A stretch of 64,000 bases of DNA. Origin: CAWJMN01 sp963844055 (GTDB lineage: Bacteria > Planctomycetota > Planctomycetia > Pirellulales > Pirellulaceae). The notes beneath the pieces are model-generated. The model was not told the DNA's origin. It did not search any database and saw nothing but the letters and a program-made list of their open reading frames with translations. The stretch is taken from contig CAWJMN010000002.1 of NCBI GenBank assembly GCA_963844055.1, forward strand, positions 2,232,001-2,296,000, given 5' to 3'. Made by a program: the position numbers and the translations under genes. Shown piece by piece: positions 18,268 to 27,949 of this stretch (positions are counted from its first letter, which is position 1; each line of letters begins with the position of its first letter).

Positions 18268-19030
18268 CTATTTGGCCAATGTTCCTAACAGGTCATGCAT
18301 CCTCGGTTTGTGACCTAGCAAGTGTGCCAAGTACGAACCCATGACGCCTCGCAGTTCTCCACGGACACTCGGCGGAACTTCCACCGTCTTCCAAGACTGT
18401 GGACCAGCTGCGCTAAGCGAACGTAAAACTTGCAACGCAGGTTGGCTAACGCTGACAACTTGTCGCTGACCTTGCCGACACTTGTCACACAGTACGCCAC
18501 CTGCAAGCAAACCGAAGGCGATTCTTCCCGATCCAAAATCAATTACTTCACTGCACGCTGCACAAGTATCGAGGGCGGGCATGTGCCCAATCTCTTGAAG
18601 CGCTGCTAACTCCAGTCGTAAGATGACCGAAGGAAGCGAAACGCCCGCATCAATACTTTGTAGCGCATCATCCGCAGCCTCGAACAATGCTGGGTGAGGA
18701 TCGGCTCGATCCGTCAGTTCTTGCAGCAATTCCGCCACGTAATAGCCCGCATATAAACGGCCTAAATCTTGGCTGGCACTACGAAAACGACGCTCGAGCT
18801 TGGCCTCTGTCAGCAGGTCCAAACTTTCGGACGATTTGTGCAGGAACACTATTCGAACTAGCGCAAGCAAGTCAAGAGCAGACTCAAACGGTCCTTTGGG
18901 TCGCCGCGCACCCTTCGCCAAGGCGCTAATCTTCCCAAATTGTTGGGTAAACAGCGTAACGATCACGCTGGTTTCGCTGAAATCGATTACCCTCAGCACA
19001 ATTGCTGAGCGTTTTTTCGCTGGACGACAT
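18268..19030 (-). CDS. recO: DNA repair protein RecO, N-terminus frameshifted in an A6 run
   Basis: RecO loads RecA onto SSB-coated DNA in the RecF pathway. The main frame shows R-V-I-D-F-S-E-T-S, an OB fold ending G-A-R-R-P-K-G-P-F, and a zinc-type cysteine set C-A-A-C...C-D-K-C. That frame alone would start at a weak GTG (18999) and lack the first strand. In another frame ATG 19030 with an upstream GGGAG gives MSSSEKT. Removing one base from the six-T run at 19012-19017 (A6 on the coding strand) joins them as M-S-S-S-E-K-R-S-A-I-V-L-R-V-I-D, giving a normal ~253-residue RecO. The gene likely leads the bamD-lptE transcript. Confidence 0.9.
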
Positions 19031-19112
19031 CGTTAGGCCGCTCCCGCTCAGCACAAAAAATCTTCGATCACTGGGCCAAGGTCTATCACGCTGCCATTTG
19101 CCGGCACGTGAT

Positions 19113-20018
19113 CTACAGCTTGCCAGCGGAAGTGTCTGCTCGAAGCTGGGCAACCATGTCCAGCGTCGAAGCTTCTACCGCTTCTTGCCACCGTGCCGAT
19201 CCAAAGTGTCGATAGCGATCCGTGGAGTGAGCAAAAATAATCCCACGGCTGTTGTTCACAATCGCTCCCAGGCCGCGGCTATCAAATGCGGCCGCACAAT
19301 CTTTGGCCGTACCACCTTGTGCGCCAAACCCCGGAATCAGGAATAGCGTATGCGGCATCACTTCCCGCAGTTCAGCCAGCTGAGCCGGATACGTTGCACC
19401 TGCCACCGCGCCAACAATTCCATAGCCACTTTCGCCTAGCGTTTGCGTGGCCAATTGTTCTACATACGCGGCCACATGCCGATACATGGTTTGTCCGTCC
19501 GCCACCAAATCTTGAAAGCGCCCGCCACCAGGATTAGAGGTCTTCACCAAAACATAGATCCCTGCTCCCTGCTTTTGGGCAACAGAGACAAAGGGAGTCA
19601 AGCTATCGTCACCCAAGTAAGGGCTAACCGTAAGTGCATCACCGCCCCAAGGGCTGCTGCTCCCTAGGTAGGCATCGGCATAGGCTTGGGCCGTGGTGCC
19701 GATGTCGTTTCGCTTGCCATCGACGACGACGAGCAGCCCCTTTTGTCGCGCGTAGGCAATTACCTCACCCAGCGAGACGCAACCTGCTGGGCCAAGCTGT
19801 TCAAAGAACGCCACTTGCGGCTTCACGGCAGCCACATGCGCTGCCACCGCATCGATGACCCCTTGGCAGAACTTCGTATACGCCGCCGCGACAGCCGCAG
19901 GACCGGTTCCTGTTAACAGTCCTTCGGGCAGGCTCTCGGCCCGTGGGTCCAGCCCGACCAAAACCGGGGTTCGCTTGGCACGGATACGTTCATTCAAAAG
20001 GTCGGCAAAGTGTGGCAT
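19113..20018 (-). CDS. pyrF: Orotidine 5'-phosphate decarboxylase (type 2)
   Basis: A 301-residue cytoplasmic enzyme that decarboxylates OMP to UMP, the last step of de novo pyrimidine synthesis. The active-site motif V-V-D-G-K-R-N-D-I-G-T-T-A is present, with V-G-L-D-P-R near the N-terminus and F-L-I-P-G-F-G-A-Q-G-G near the C-terminal phosphate-binding loop. Length fits the longer type 2 family. ATG 20018 begins MPHFADLLNER, in line with the family; fifteen upstream codons are open. recO starts 82 bp downstream. Confidence 0.93.
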   Translation of the reverse strand: MPHFADLLNERIRAKRTPVLVGLDPRAESLPEGLLTGTGPAAVAAAYTKFCQGVIDAVAAHVAAVKPQVAFFEQLGPAGCVSLGEVIAYARQKGLLVVVDGKRNDIGTTAQAYADAYLGSSSPWGGDALTVSPYLGDDSLTPFVSVAQKQGAGIYVLVKTSNPGGGRFQDLVADGQTMYRHVAAYVEQLATQTLGESGYGIVGAVAGATYPAQLAELREVMPHTLFLIPGFGAQGGTAKDCAAAFDSRGLGAIVNNSRGIIFAHSTDRYRHFGSARWQEAVEASTLDMVAQLRADTSAGKL

Positions 20019-20096
20019 GGAACTTACACGTCTGGCGAAGTCGTATGGGGGTAAAAGCGGCAATGGTTTCCCTTCCGCGAGAAGGCCCCCATCATA

Positions 20097-21299
20097 TCAT
20101 TTTGCCGCCGGTTTCGCAGGGATGGCTGCCTGAAGCCGTGCATCCAATTCCGCCAATTGAAGTCGAACGCTCACTACATAGGGCGGTTCGTCCTTCGTCC
20201 AATGACCATAAGTGGTTGTGACAATGGTGTTGTCGGGCAACAACTCCACGCCCGGATAGCCACAGTCCGAACCCTTGGTGTTATCCATCAAGCGAATGCG
20301 ATAGGCCCCTTCCCTTCCCTGGCGAATGTCGTCATACGTTCCCACCCATCCCACCCAGTCTCCATAGGTAGGCGAGGCGTGTGCCATATCCCGAAAGCTG
20401 ATAAACAGCCGGCCATCCTTCGTGTATTTGCCGGTGTGCCGATCCCCTGTAAGTGATCCCGGCAATTCGACCGGTGCAGACCAGTTCGCCCCTTCATCCT
20501 TAGAAAAGATGACGTGCGAATTCTTGCGCCGCGAATTCTCACGCAGCAGTACCGCTAATTCTTTTCCATCGGGTGATCGGATCAGCCCCGGCTCACACAG
20601 GTGGATCTCTTGGCTCGAATAGATTGCCTTGGGGGCACTCCAGGTTAGGCCCCCATCGGTCGAGTTTGTTTGGAACAGGGTGAAGGTCACTGGCTTCGTC
20701 GCTGCCGACTTACTGGCAAAGTATCGGCCATCATCATGAAACATCGCCATGTAATGACCCGGGCCGATCTTCACCGGCTCGCAAAAGCCCATTACAACAA
20801 TGCCGCCCCACTCCCCTACCGGCTTGAGATCGCTCCAAGATTGCCCATCGTCTTCACTTACCGCCAGTCGGGCTGGGTGCAAACCCGACCACATGATCAC
20901 CCGCTTCTTTCCTTGCGCATCTACGGTGCGATGGAGGGTAGGAACCTCTTTGGAAGTGGCCCAATTTTCAGGAACCGCAAGTCGCTCGCTCCAAGTGAGT
21001 CCGCCATCGCCGCTCCGCTTGTAGACAATACCTCCCTGGCCATGCCCCTTGGGGTAGACGCATAAAATCGTCTTGCCATCCTCTAGCAGCAGCGTCGTAG
21101 GATGCCCCAAATATTGCCCCTTCTCGCGATCCACAATCACTTGGCGTGCGGAATCTTGCGAAAGGTCAAGCAGCGGAATCGAGAAACCACGTGGCAGCGC
21201 TTTTTGTGGCGGGTCCGCTTGCAGTGTGAAAGGAGACGCCAGCACAGCCAGGCCGACAAAGAAACGACAGGCAAGCGATCGACCACGACAAAGATTCAT
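20097..21299 (-). CDS. Exported sialidase/BNR-repeat family glycosidase-like protein
   Basis: A 400-residue protein with a signal peptide (cleavage near L-Q-A-D). Four Asp-box (BNR) motifs are visible: S-G-D-G-G-L-T-W, S-E-D-D-G-Q-S-W, S-T-D-G-G-L-T-W and S-K-D-E-G-A-N-W, marking a six-bladed propeller. The family includes exo-alpha-sialidases that release terminal sialic acids, but many planctomycete members have unproven substrates. The start at ATG 21299 directly begins the signal peptide; the TTG at 21314 is less likely. Neighbours are unrelated in function. Confidence 0.85.
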   Translation of the reverse strand: MNLCRGRSLACRFFVGLAVLASPFTLQADPPQKALPRGFSIPLLDLSQDSARQVIVDREKGQYLGHPTTLLLEDGKTILCVYPKGHGQGGIVYKRSGDGGLTWSERLAVPENWATSKEVPTLHRTVDAQGKKRVIMWSGLHPARLAVSEDDGQSWSDLKPVGEWGGIVVMGFCEPVKIGPGHYMAMFHDDGRYFASKSAATKPVTFTLFQTNSTDGGLTWSAPKAIYSSQEIHLCEPGLIRSPDGKELAVLLRENSRRKNSHVIFSKDEGANWSAPVELPGSLTGDRHTGKYTKDGRLFISFRDMAHASPTYGDWVGWVGTYDDIRQGREGAYRIRLMDNTKGSDCGYPGVELLPDNTIVTTTYGHWTKDEPPYVVSVRLQLAELDARLQAAIPAKPAAK

Positions 21300-21385
21300 G
21301 CGACAAGCTTCCAAACAAAGGGCCGAAACGAGAGAGGTTCACCGGTAAATATTCTAGTGGCCTCTCTGGCACGAATCACCCTCCC

Positions 21386-22302
21386 CTACCGACGCCACAA
21401 AGACTGCCAAGCGACCTGCGCCAGCAGCATTCCCTTCTGAAGGCGTGAAAGCTTCGGCCGGCAACTCCACACGTCAAAGTCCTGCCGCTCAATCGCATCC
21501 AGGATCGCGAGGCCCCCGGCGATAAAGAGTCCGATCGCCGGCCGGAGTTCTGGCGGCACTCGCTGCGGAAGCGTGTTCCCCTTCGCAAAATGCTCGCGCG
21601 CCCGCATGACCTGTTGCTGGATCACCTGACGCCAACATTCTGCCTTGCCCGGCTGTCCAAAATCAGCTTCCGTTAAGCCAACACCTTGGTACTCGCTCGC
21701 TGGCAGGTAGATTCGCCCTTTGGCAAAGTCGCGGGCTACATCCTGGGCAAAATTCGCCAGTTGCAGGCCCGTACAAATCTCGTCCGAAAGTTGCACATTC
21801 TCGGCCGAATCAGCCCCGGCCAGTCCCAGCACCAATCGGCCGACGGGGTTGGCACTAGAGCGGCAATATTCCAAAAGCTCTTCCCGCGTGGCATAGCGTG
21901 TTTGGTGTTGGTCTTGCCGAAACGCTGTCAGCAAATCGAGCAGCGACTTCGTCGAGATCGAAAACGTCTTTCGCATCTCCGCCAGCATCACAAAGACAGG
22001 ATGAGTAGGCTTCGCTCCAGGCGTGTCGAGCGCTACGGTCTGCGTTTCCCACCAACTTAGCAATCGCAGCGAGGTCGCGGCATTGTCGGTCTCATCTGCT
22101 AGATCATCGGCCCAGCGACAATAGCCATAGATCGCCGCCAGCGGCAGGCGCAAACGCTTGGGTGCCAGCAAGCTGACAACGCTAAAGTTCTCGTAGTGGC
22201 TTGTCGCCAGTTTCCAGCAATAGCGTTCTGCTTCCAGTGGCGTGGGGATAGCCCGCGCGGCGCATCAGGGCCGTACTGCGCAAGCTCTTGGGCTAAATCC
22301 AC
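21386..22302 (-). CDS. hpnC: Squalene/hydroxysqualene synthase HpnC, interrupted by a frameshift
   Basis: A trans-isoprenyl diphosphate synthase-type protein, ~305 residues once repaired, acting with HpnD and HpnE to make squalene for hopanoids. The main frame shows Y-C-R-W-A-D-D-L-A-D-E, the first Asp-rich motif, and L-A-N-F-A-Q-D-V-A-R-D-F, the second. The first ~20 residues are in another frame starting at GTG 22302. Adding one G at the GGG (+ strand CCC 22252-22254), or removing two bases there, links them through L-E-A-E-R-Y-C-W-K-L-A-T-S-H-Y-E-N-F. GTG follows the upstream ATPase gene stop by 24 bp, suggesting coupling. hpnD is not in the window. Confidence 0.85.
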
Positions 22303-22326
22303 CGTGCCACCGCCTCTTGTTGCCCG

Positions 22327-23832
22327 TTACCCGGCTCCCACACCACGGTCAAACGCGCTTTGATCGCGCACCTGATCGGCCAGCACCGATTCAAACATTC
22401 CGAGGGAGATTTGCCACTGCGGGCTGTCGTCACGATAGGCGTTGCAGTGCTTGGTCAGTAGCGCGAACAAAAACTTAAACAGGCGTCGCGGCACACGGAG
22501 GCTGCGTAAGCCTTCAATGATCCGCTGATCAGAAAGGGCTGGCTCAAACAGGTCGCGCAAAGTCGGATGTTGGTCCGGCATGGCACACGCCTTAATCCGT
22601 GACGAAGCCACATCATAAAGCGCTTCGCCAGTCCACTCGAATGTGGGAATCATGTTCTGCTTGTCGAGCCGTGCCCGCTGATAAAACTCACGCTCTTCAC
22701 GTTCGATGAATCGCGTTAGCTCAATCGGCAGCATCAACTTCAGCCCCAGGCCGGGATGCTTGAGGAACTTGTTATCCAGCATCGGCCACAGCAGGGCCTT
22801 CATCAGTTCGGCCGAGCCATTGACCAAGTGCGGCTCATCCAGTCGGTCGACCAGCACGATAATCCCCGGATATCCCAGCGATTGCAGAAGTGCTTGAAAC
22901 TTCTGCAGCAGCTCATAGCGATCGTCTGAGCTATCTTTGTTTGGCAGGGGCTGCGAAGAGATCTCCTGCGGCGTGAACTGCATCAGCACCTGACGCAACG
23001 GGCCCCGTTCACGGTTTCCGACACGCAAGTGCCGCAAGATTCCCCGGGTCAGCCAAAAGTTCTTCCAGAAGTGGCGCAGGTACGGAATGAATCCTAGCGT
23101 CGACAATCCCAAATAAAGCCAAAGCGGCTGTAGCCAGTCCCCTTTACCGTTGTAAAAGAACAAAATGATGATGGCGACCCACATCGCCAACCATCCCCAG
23201 CCAATCGCCAGCGGGATTTGGGCCTTCAGCGTGTTAAATCGCAATCGCTTGCGCAGTCGGCCCCACCTTCCCTTGAAGGTCTCACTGGTTGATTGGTCGT
23301 AACAGGCGGCCAATAAAAGCAGGTCGCGCGCTTGATGGCGATCAAGCTGGCTCACCTTGGAAGCATCGAGCTCGCAGCTCACGTTGGTGCTGGGTTGCCG
23401 TACATCCAAAATCCGGTCGACTAGTCCGGTTACCCCCAGCGCCAGGATCGCGTCCATATGATCCCACAGCTTCCACTGCGAAAGGACCTTTTCGCTGCGC
23501 TGTTGACGTTTGGGAAGAGAGTTCTTGAACTGGTCCAAAAACGGATTGAAGTCATCGTAATGGATGACAAACACTCGCTTGCCCGGTTGAGACTTGTTGT
23601 ACGCTTCCAAATGTCGCGCCAGCTGCAAGCGCATCGCCGTCTTGCCCGAACCCTTCTCACCAAACACGATGGCGCTAGCCGGCTCGCGCGGATCGCCATA
23701 CACCTTGTCCCAAGTGGGATGGTAGGTGCTGACAATGCAGTGATCCTTAAACACCGGATCGGTTTGGGCGTCTTCCTCTGCAAAGGGATTCTTGGCAATC
23801 CCATGGTGTTGCAGGAGCTGTTCAATCCTCAT
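22327..23832 (-). CDS. Membrane-spanning P-loop ATPase of unknown role
   Basis: A 501-residue protein. Walker A is G-E-K-G-S-G-K-T at residues 58-65; a Walker B-like segment I-I-V-L-V-D-R-L-D-E is near residue 315. Two or three membrane helices lie between them (about residues 205-255, W-L-A-M-W-V-A-I-I-I-L-F-F). This insertion of helices within a P-loop NTPase recalls KAP-like or STAND-like ATPases, but I do not recognise a named family. hpnC follows after 24 bp, so the two are probably co-transcribed. Whether that reflects a membrane-lipid link is unknown. Confidence 0.7.
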   Translation of the reverse strand: MRIEQLLQHHGIAKNPFAEEDAQTDPVFKDHCIVSTYHPTWDKVYGDPREPASAIVFGEKGSGKTAMRLQLARHLEAYNKSQPGKRVFVIHYDDFNPFLDQFKNSLPKRQQRSEKVLSQWKLWDHMDAILALGVTGLVDRILDVRQPSTNVSCELDASKVSQLDRHQARDLLLLAACYDQSTSETFKGRWGRLRKRLRFNTLKAQIPLAIGWGWLAMWVAIIILFFYNGKGDWLQPLWLYLGLSTLGFIPYLRHFWKNFWLTRGILRHLRVGNRERGPLRQVLMQFTPQEISSQPLPNKDSSDDRYELLQKFQALLQSLGYPGIIVLVDRLDEPHLVNGSAELMKALLWPMLDNKFLKHPGLGLKLMLPIELTRFIEREEREFYQRARLDKQNMIPTFEWTGEALYDVASSRIKACAMPDQHPTLRDLFEPALSDQRIIEGLRSLRVPRRLFKFLFALLTKHCNAYRDDSPQWQISLGMFESVLADQVRDQSAFDRGVGAG

Positions 23833-24072
23833 GGCGGCATCTCAAGACAGCAAGGAAAAGAAGTCCGGCAAACCCTCCCACATTCCGTGAGGAGTTGGTT
23901 CCCCGGCGTTGGCTTCGGACCCTTCTATCGTACTCGATTCGCCCAGTTTGCTCGATTAGCCCAGCCCGCCGACGGGTAGATTCACCCAGAATATCTCCGC
24001 TTGGAGCCCTGATTGCCGCTTGAAAAGCTCCCCAAGCAGCGGGCGGCTTTTCCTAAGCAGCCAATTAGCCGA

Positions 24073-25020
24073 CTATTCTTCGGTGAAATCGGCACTCGCC
24101 TTGGTCGTATAGGCGGCAAATACTCGGTTGGACATGGAGTCGGAAAGGAACTGCACATTGCCTCCCACCATCACGAACATCACGCCACCATGATGAAAGC
24201 TATAGGCTTCGTTGTCGTTGGTGCAGTTCATCACGCAAGGGCCGCCATATTGGCCGCTGCCGGTATAGGCTCGGTCCGATCCATCCAGGGCAATTTCATA
24301 GCTTGGGTCGGCCCAGCCAGCAGCTGTCGATGCTCCTGTCGCAAACCTGCGTGACCGCCACAGCTCGGGTCGGCCCGAACATTCCATCAGCAAAAACGTG
24401 CTAGACAGCCCGTCGGTGACCTCATTCAGCCGGCAAGGCTTGTCGGTCAGCGCGCCGTTATTGTCAGGAGGAAAATACAGCGGCCAGCCCACCATCTCGC
24501 AGTAGCCATGATTAACGCCATGCGTGCAGGTATAGTCTCCTGCCGCCGGCGTCAGGTCGCTGCGAGCTTTGTCAAACCGCCCCCGGGTAGGCGTGCTGGG
24601 ACAAAGCAAAATGGATAGTGGCTTGCTGATCGCAGTCTTGTTGGCCGCATCGTCCCAGTTCAGTGAAATATCGTAGCCAAGGTTTTGCTGCTCAAGAAAC
24701 GGCAGCAGCGTCGGCACAAACGAACTGGTGGGCGGAACATTCCGAAATCCGGCCGGCATCGCGCCGTACACGTCCTCGTGCTGCATCAGTGCCAATCCCA
24801 GCTGCCGCAAATTGTTCTGGCACTGGGCCCGTCGCGCCGATTCCCGCGCGTACTGGACAGCTGGCAAAAGGAGGGCCACCATCACGCCGATGATCCCGAT
24901 CACCACCAGCAATTCAACAATCGTAAATCCGGCGGCATTTCGTAGGGGGCGACCCGGTCCACTGCCGTTTTGCTGGGCGAAGTTGTCCGAGACGTCAGTT
25001 GCCAGCAAGGGCAAAGGCAT
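24073..25020 (-). CDS. DUF1559 family protein with prepilin-type N-terminus
   Basis: A 315-residue DUF1559 paralogue. The leader G-F-T-I-V-E-L-L-V-V-I-G-I-I-G starts near residue 33, so the cytoplasmic pre-leader is long. It is followed by the usual A-R-E-S-A-R-R-A-Q-C-Q-N-N-L-R-Q-L-G block. Near the C-terminus the H-x9-DG position reads H-G-G-V-M-F-V-M-V-G-G, so the Asp of the motif is missing. The start ATG 25020 has GGAG about 9 nt upstream; 32 more codons are open upstream. Function unknown; probably envelope located. Confidence 0.85.
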   Translation of the reverse strand: MPLPLLATDVSDNFAQQNGSGPGRPLRNAAGFTIVELLVVIGIIGVMVALLLPAVQYARESARRAQCQNNLRQLGLALMQHEDVYGAMPAGFRNVPPTSSFVPTLLPFLEQQNLGYDISLNWDDAANKTAISKPLSILLCPSTPTRGRFDKARSDLTPAAGDYTCTHGVNHGYCEMVGWPLYFPPDNNGALTDKPCRLNEVTDGLSSTFLLMECSGRPELWRSRRFATGASTAAGWADPSYEIALDGSDRAYTGSGQYGGPCVMNCTNDNEAYSFHHGGVMFVMVGGNVQFLSDSMSNRVFAAYTTKASADFTEE

Positions 25021-25467
25021 GGCTAACTCCGGAGCTAGGTGGAAAAGAAGAGCATTGCACATCCAGCGCCAAGCACCTTCGGGCCCGTTCTTGCCGATTC
25101 CCGTCGGCTGGAACAACGCCCCATCCTAAGCCCTGTTTGCCCCCCGGAGCAAGCAACTTTGCAAGTTCGTCATTTAACTCGGCCCCGACATTCCCCGGAA
25201 GATTTACTTGGTGATGCCAGCATTCGCCAGACAAAGCCGCACCATTTCTCCCCCGTCGTCGTAGTACGTATTGATGAATTTTTGCCGTCAGGGGCCTCTA
25301 GGACCTTGCCTTGGGGGGGGAGCGAATATAATACGGGACTTGCGCATCGGGCGAATATCCCGCGCAGGTCTCTTTTCGGCGGGGGCTCTCTCAGGATGTC
25401 CCCCGGGCTGTGGTCGTGGTTCTTTCGTTGGTTTCCAGCAAGTCTGTCCCAGGAAGTTTAGCGCGAA
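25021..25467. other. 447-bp divergent intergenic region
   Basis: It separates the minus-strand DUF1559 gene from the plus-strand speA and must hold both promoters. It contains a candidate sigma70-type promoter for speA (listed separately) and G-rich runs at 25312-25320 and 25380-25410. No ORF is convincing. Confidence 0.4.
25306..25332 (+). promoter_or_regulatory. Candidate sigma70-like promoter for speA
   Basis: A perfect -10 hexamer TATAAT (25327-25332) has TTGCCT at 25306-25311, 15 bp upstream. The spacer is shorter than the ideal 17 bp and contains a run of Gs. It would start transcription about 130 bp before speA. Confidence 0.35.
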
Positions 25468-27387
25468 ATGTTGAAAGATGCTGTTGATCGTTGGTCCACT
25501 ACCGATGCCAGTGAGTTGTACGACGTGCCTCGTTGGGGCAAGGGCTACTTCTCAATCAACTCCAAGGGACATCTAACGGTTCACCCCACCAAAGATCAGG
25601 CCCAGTCGATTGATATGAAGGACCTGATCGATCGCCTGCAAATGCGCGGGCTCGATCTACCGATCCTGCTGCGCTTCAATGGCATCCTCAAGGATCGCCT
25701 GCGCGAAATCCATGATGTCTTCGCACAAGCCATCAAAGACCACGATTACAAAGGCCGTTACACCTGCGTTTACCCCATCAAGGTAAATCAGCAGCGCCAC
25801 GTCGTTGAACAAGTCGTTCAGTACGGCAAAGTCTACGGCTTTGGACTAGAAGCAGGTAGCAAGCCCGAGATGCTGGCCGTTGTCGCGATGACCGATGCCG
25901 ACACGCCGATCATTTGCAACGGCTTTAAAGATGCCGAGTTCATCGAGATGGCCATGCTGGCCCAAAAGATCGGCCGCAAAGTCATTCCCGTTGTGGAAAA
26001 GTACACCGAGCTAGAGCTGATCTTGAAGTATGCCGAAAAGGTCGGCGTGCGTCCGCAAATCGGCATGCGTATCAAGCTGGCCGCTCGTGGTAGCGGGCGT
26101 TGGCAAGGGTCCGGCGGCGTGCGCAGCAAGTTTGGCCTAACTGTCAGCGAAATCCTGAAGGCCACCGAAGAACTCAAGTCGCGCGGCATGCTCGATTGCT
26201 TCAAGCTGTTGCACTTCCACCTCGGTAGCCAAATCACCAACATTCGCCATGTGAAGGGGGCCATGACCGAAGCCGCCCGCGCTTATGTCGATCTCGTCAA
26301 GCGTGGTGCGGGGCTAGAGTACCTCGATATCGGCGGTGGTTTGGGCGTCGATTACGATGGCTCGCAAACCAACTTTGAATCCAGCGTGAACTACACGTTG
26401 CAAGAATATGCCGCAGACGTCGTGCACCATGTGCAATCGGTCTGTGAAGAGGCCAATGTCACCCACCCCAATATCATCAGCGAAAGTGGTCGCGCCGTCG
26501 TCGCGTATCACGCTGCCCTGGTGTTTGGTGTGCTAGGCGTTTCCGGCCAAGGGACCGGCGACGACAGCCTTCCAGAAGTCTCGCCCGAATCGGAGCAACC
26601 TTTGCACGATCTGGTCGATACGTTCAAGAACGTCACTACGCGAAATGCGCTGGAAAGCTATCACGACGCCCAGCAAGCGATGGAAGTGGTGATGACCCTC
26701 TTCAGTAGCGGCTACCTCTCTCTCGACCAGCGCTCGATGGCGGAAGGGCTCTTTTGGGCCATTTGTCGCAAGATTCGTCGCATGACCGAGCAGCTCGACT
26801 TCATCCCCGAAGAACTGGAAGGGCTAGATACTCTCCTTTCTGACACCTATTTCTGTAACTTCTCGCTCTTCCAATCGATGCCCGATAGCTGGGCGATCAA
26901 GCAGCTCTTCCCGGTGATGCCGATCCATCGCCTGAATGAGCGCCCCACACGGCATGCCGTGCTGGGGGATATCACTTGCGATAGCGACGGCAAGATCGAC
27001 CAGTTCATCGACCGCCGCGACGTCAAACGTACGATTCGCCTCCACAACTACGATGGCCAGCCCTATTACCTGTCCGCGTTCCTAATCGGCGCTTATCAAG
27101 AAATCCTGGGAGACCTGCACAACCTGTTCGGCGACACCAACACGGTCCATATCGACCTGGGCCCAACGGGTGAAGTGATCCTGGAAGCCATCGTCAAGGG
27201 AGACACCGTTCGTGAAGTGCTCGACTATGTCGAGTTCGACCACGGCGACCTTACCACACGTCTTCAAACGGCTGTCGAAACGGCCGTTCGTGAAGGACGC
27301 CTTGATTATCAAGAAGCGGGCCGCTTCCTGAAGTTCTACGAAGATGGCCTCAACGGCTACACCTACCTCGAAGAACCTGGCGAGTAA
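25468..27387 (+). CDS. speA: Biosynthetic arginine decarboxylase
   Basis: A 639-residue PLP enzyme that converts arginine to agmatine, the entry to polyamine synthesis. The PLP lysine is Lys105 in Y-P-I-K-V-N-Q. Other family marks are H-F-H-L-G-S-Q, the glycine-rich phosphate loop D-I-G-G-G-L-G-V-D-Y, and S-E-S-G-R-A. The length matches SpeA-type decarboxylases (~630-660). The N-terminus M-L-K-D-A-V-D-R-W-S fits family starts. It is followed by a strong terminator, so it is likely monocistronic. Confidence 0.95.
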   Translation: MLKDAVDRWSTTDASELYDVPRWGKGYFSINSKGHLTVHPTKDQAQSIDMKDLIDRLQMRGLDLPILLRFNGILKDRLREIHDVFAQAIKDHDYKGRYTCVYPIKVNQQRHVVEQVVQYGKVYGFGLEAGSKPEMLAVVAMTDADTPIICNGFKDAEFIEMAMLAQKIGRKVIPVVEKYTELELILKYAEKVGVRPQIGMRIKLAARGSGRWQGSGGVRSKFGLTVSEILKATEELKSRGMLDCFKLLHFHLGSQITNIRHVKGAMTEAARAYVDLVKRGAGLEYLDIGGGLGVDYDGSQTNFESSVNYTLQEYAADVVHHVQSVCEEANVTHPNIISESGRAVVAYHAALVFGVLGVSGQGTGDDSLPEVSPESEQPLHDLVDTFKNVTTRNALESYHDAQQAMEVVMTLFSSGYLSLDQRSMAEGLFWAICRKIRRMTEQLDFIPEELEGLDTLLSDTYFCNFSLFQSMPDSWAIKQLFPVMPIHRLNERPTRHAVLGDITCDSDGKIDQFIDRRDVKRTIRLHNYDGQPYYLSAFLIGAYQEILGDLHNLFGDTNTVHIDLGPTGEVILEAIVKGDTVREVLDYVEFDHGDLTTRLQTAVETAVREGRLDYQEAGRFLKFYEDGLNGYTYLEEPGE

Positions 27388-27415
27388 TTGCCCCGCTTTG
27401 CAGCGACATAAAGCG

Positions 27416-27453
27416 AAGGCTGGTTACCACTCATCGGGTAGCCAGCCTTTTTT
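27416..27453 (+). terminator. Rho-independent terminator of speA
   Basis: AAGGCTGGTTACC (27416-27428) pairs with GGTAGCCAGCCTT (27437-27449) with one mismatch, followed by a T-run to 27453. It begins 29 bp after the speA stop. Confidence 0.88.
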
Positions 27454-27501
27454 GTTGCGCCTGAGGATATGTTCTCTTCAAGGATAGAAAAAGAAAATAC
27501 C

Positions 27502-27816
27502 ATGACTCTAAAAGAGGTAAAGAAGCAGGCCAGTCTTTTACTGGCAGAGCGTGGTATCGTTGAAGTGAGTCCAGATTGGATCGGGTGCGACCCTGTTTGG
27601 AACGCGTTTGAAAAAATGAGGGCTGAAGGAGCCGTTGTAGTTGTTAAGTTAGATGGTGAACGTATGCAGGCAAACGATAATGGTCGCTACACCGTGGTCG
27701 TTTCAGGTCCGCCCCTAGGTGATAACTTCTTTCGCATCGACTGTCATGTGCTAGAAGAAGGGCTTGCAAAAGCTATTGTTCACTATGCAGCCGTTTGTTG
27801 GCAAAATATCGAGTGA
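27502..27816 (+). CDS. Small hypothetical protein
   Basis: A 104-residue soluble protein without recognisable family marks. It has acidic and hydrophobic residues in a normal mix and ends C-W-Q-N-I-E. ATG 27502 is preferred; the frame is open to 27469. It stands alone between speA's terminator and the RNase HII-like gene. Size and composition recall immunity-like proteins in the islands of this window, but this is only an impression. Confidence 0.5.
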   Translation: MTLKEVKKQASLLLAERGIVEVSPDWIGCDPVWNAFEKMRAEGAVVVVKLDGERMQANDNGRYTVVVSGPPLGDNFFRIDCHVLEEGLAKAIVHYAAVCWQNIE

Positions 27817-27949
27817 TTGTGTGGATTGCCTCCGTCGCTCGACTTTCCATCGCCCGCCATACAAACCCCCTTACAAGTGCTTCCTCTTCGGCTCCCCTCC
27901 TCTATACTGCAAACTACTTCACCCTCCACTTCCTCCGTTCGTTCCCACT

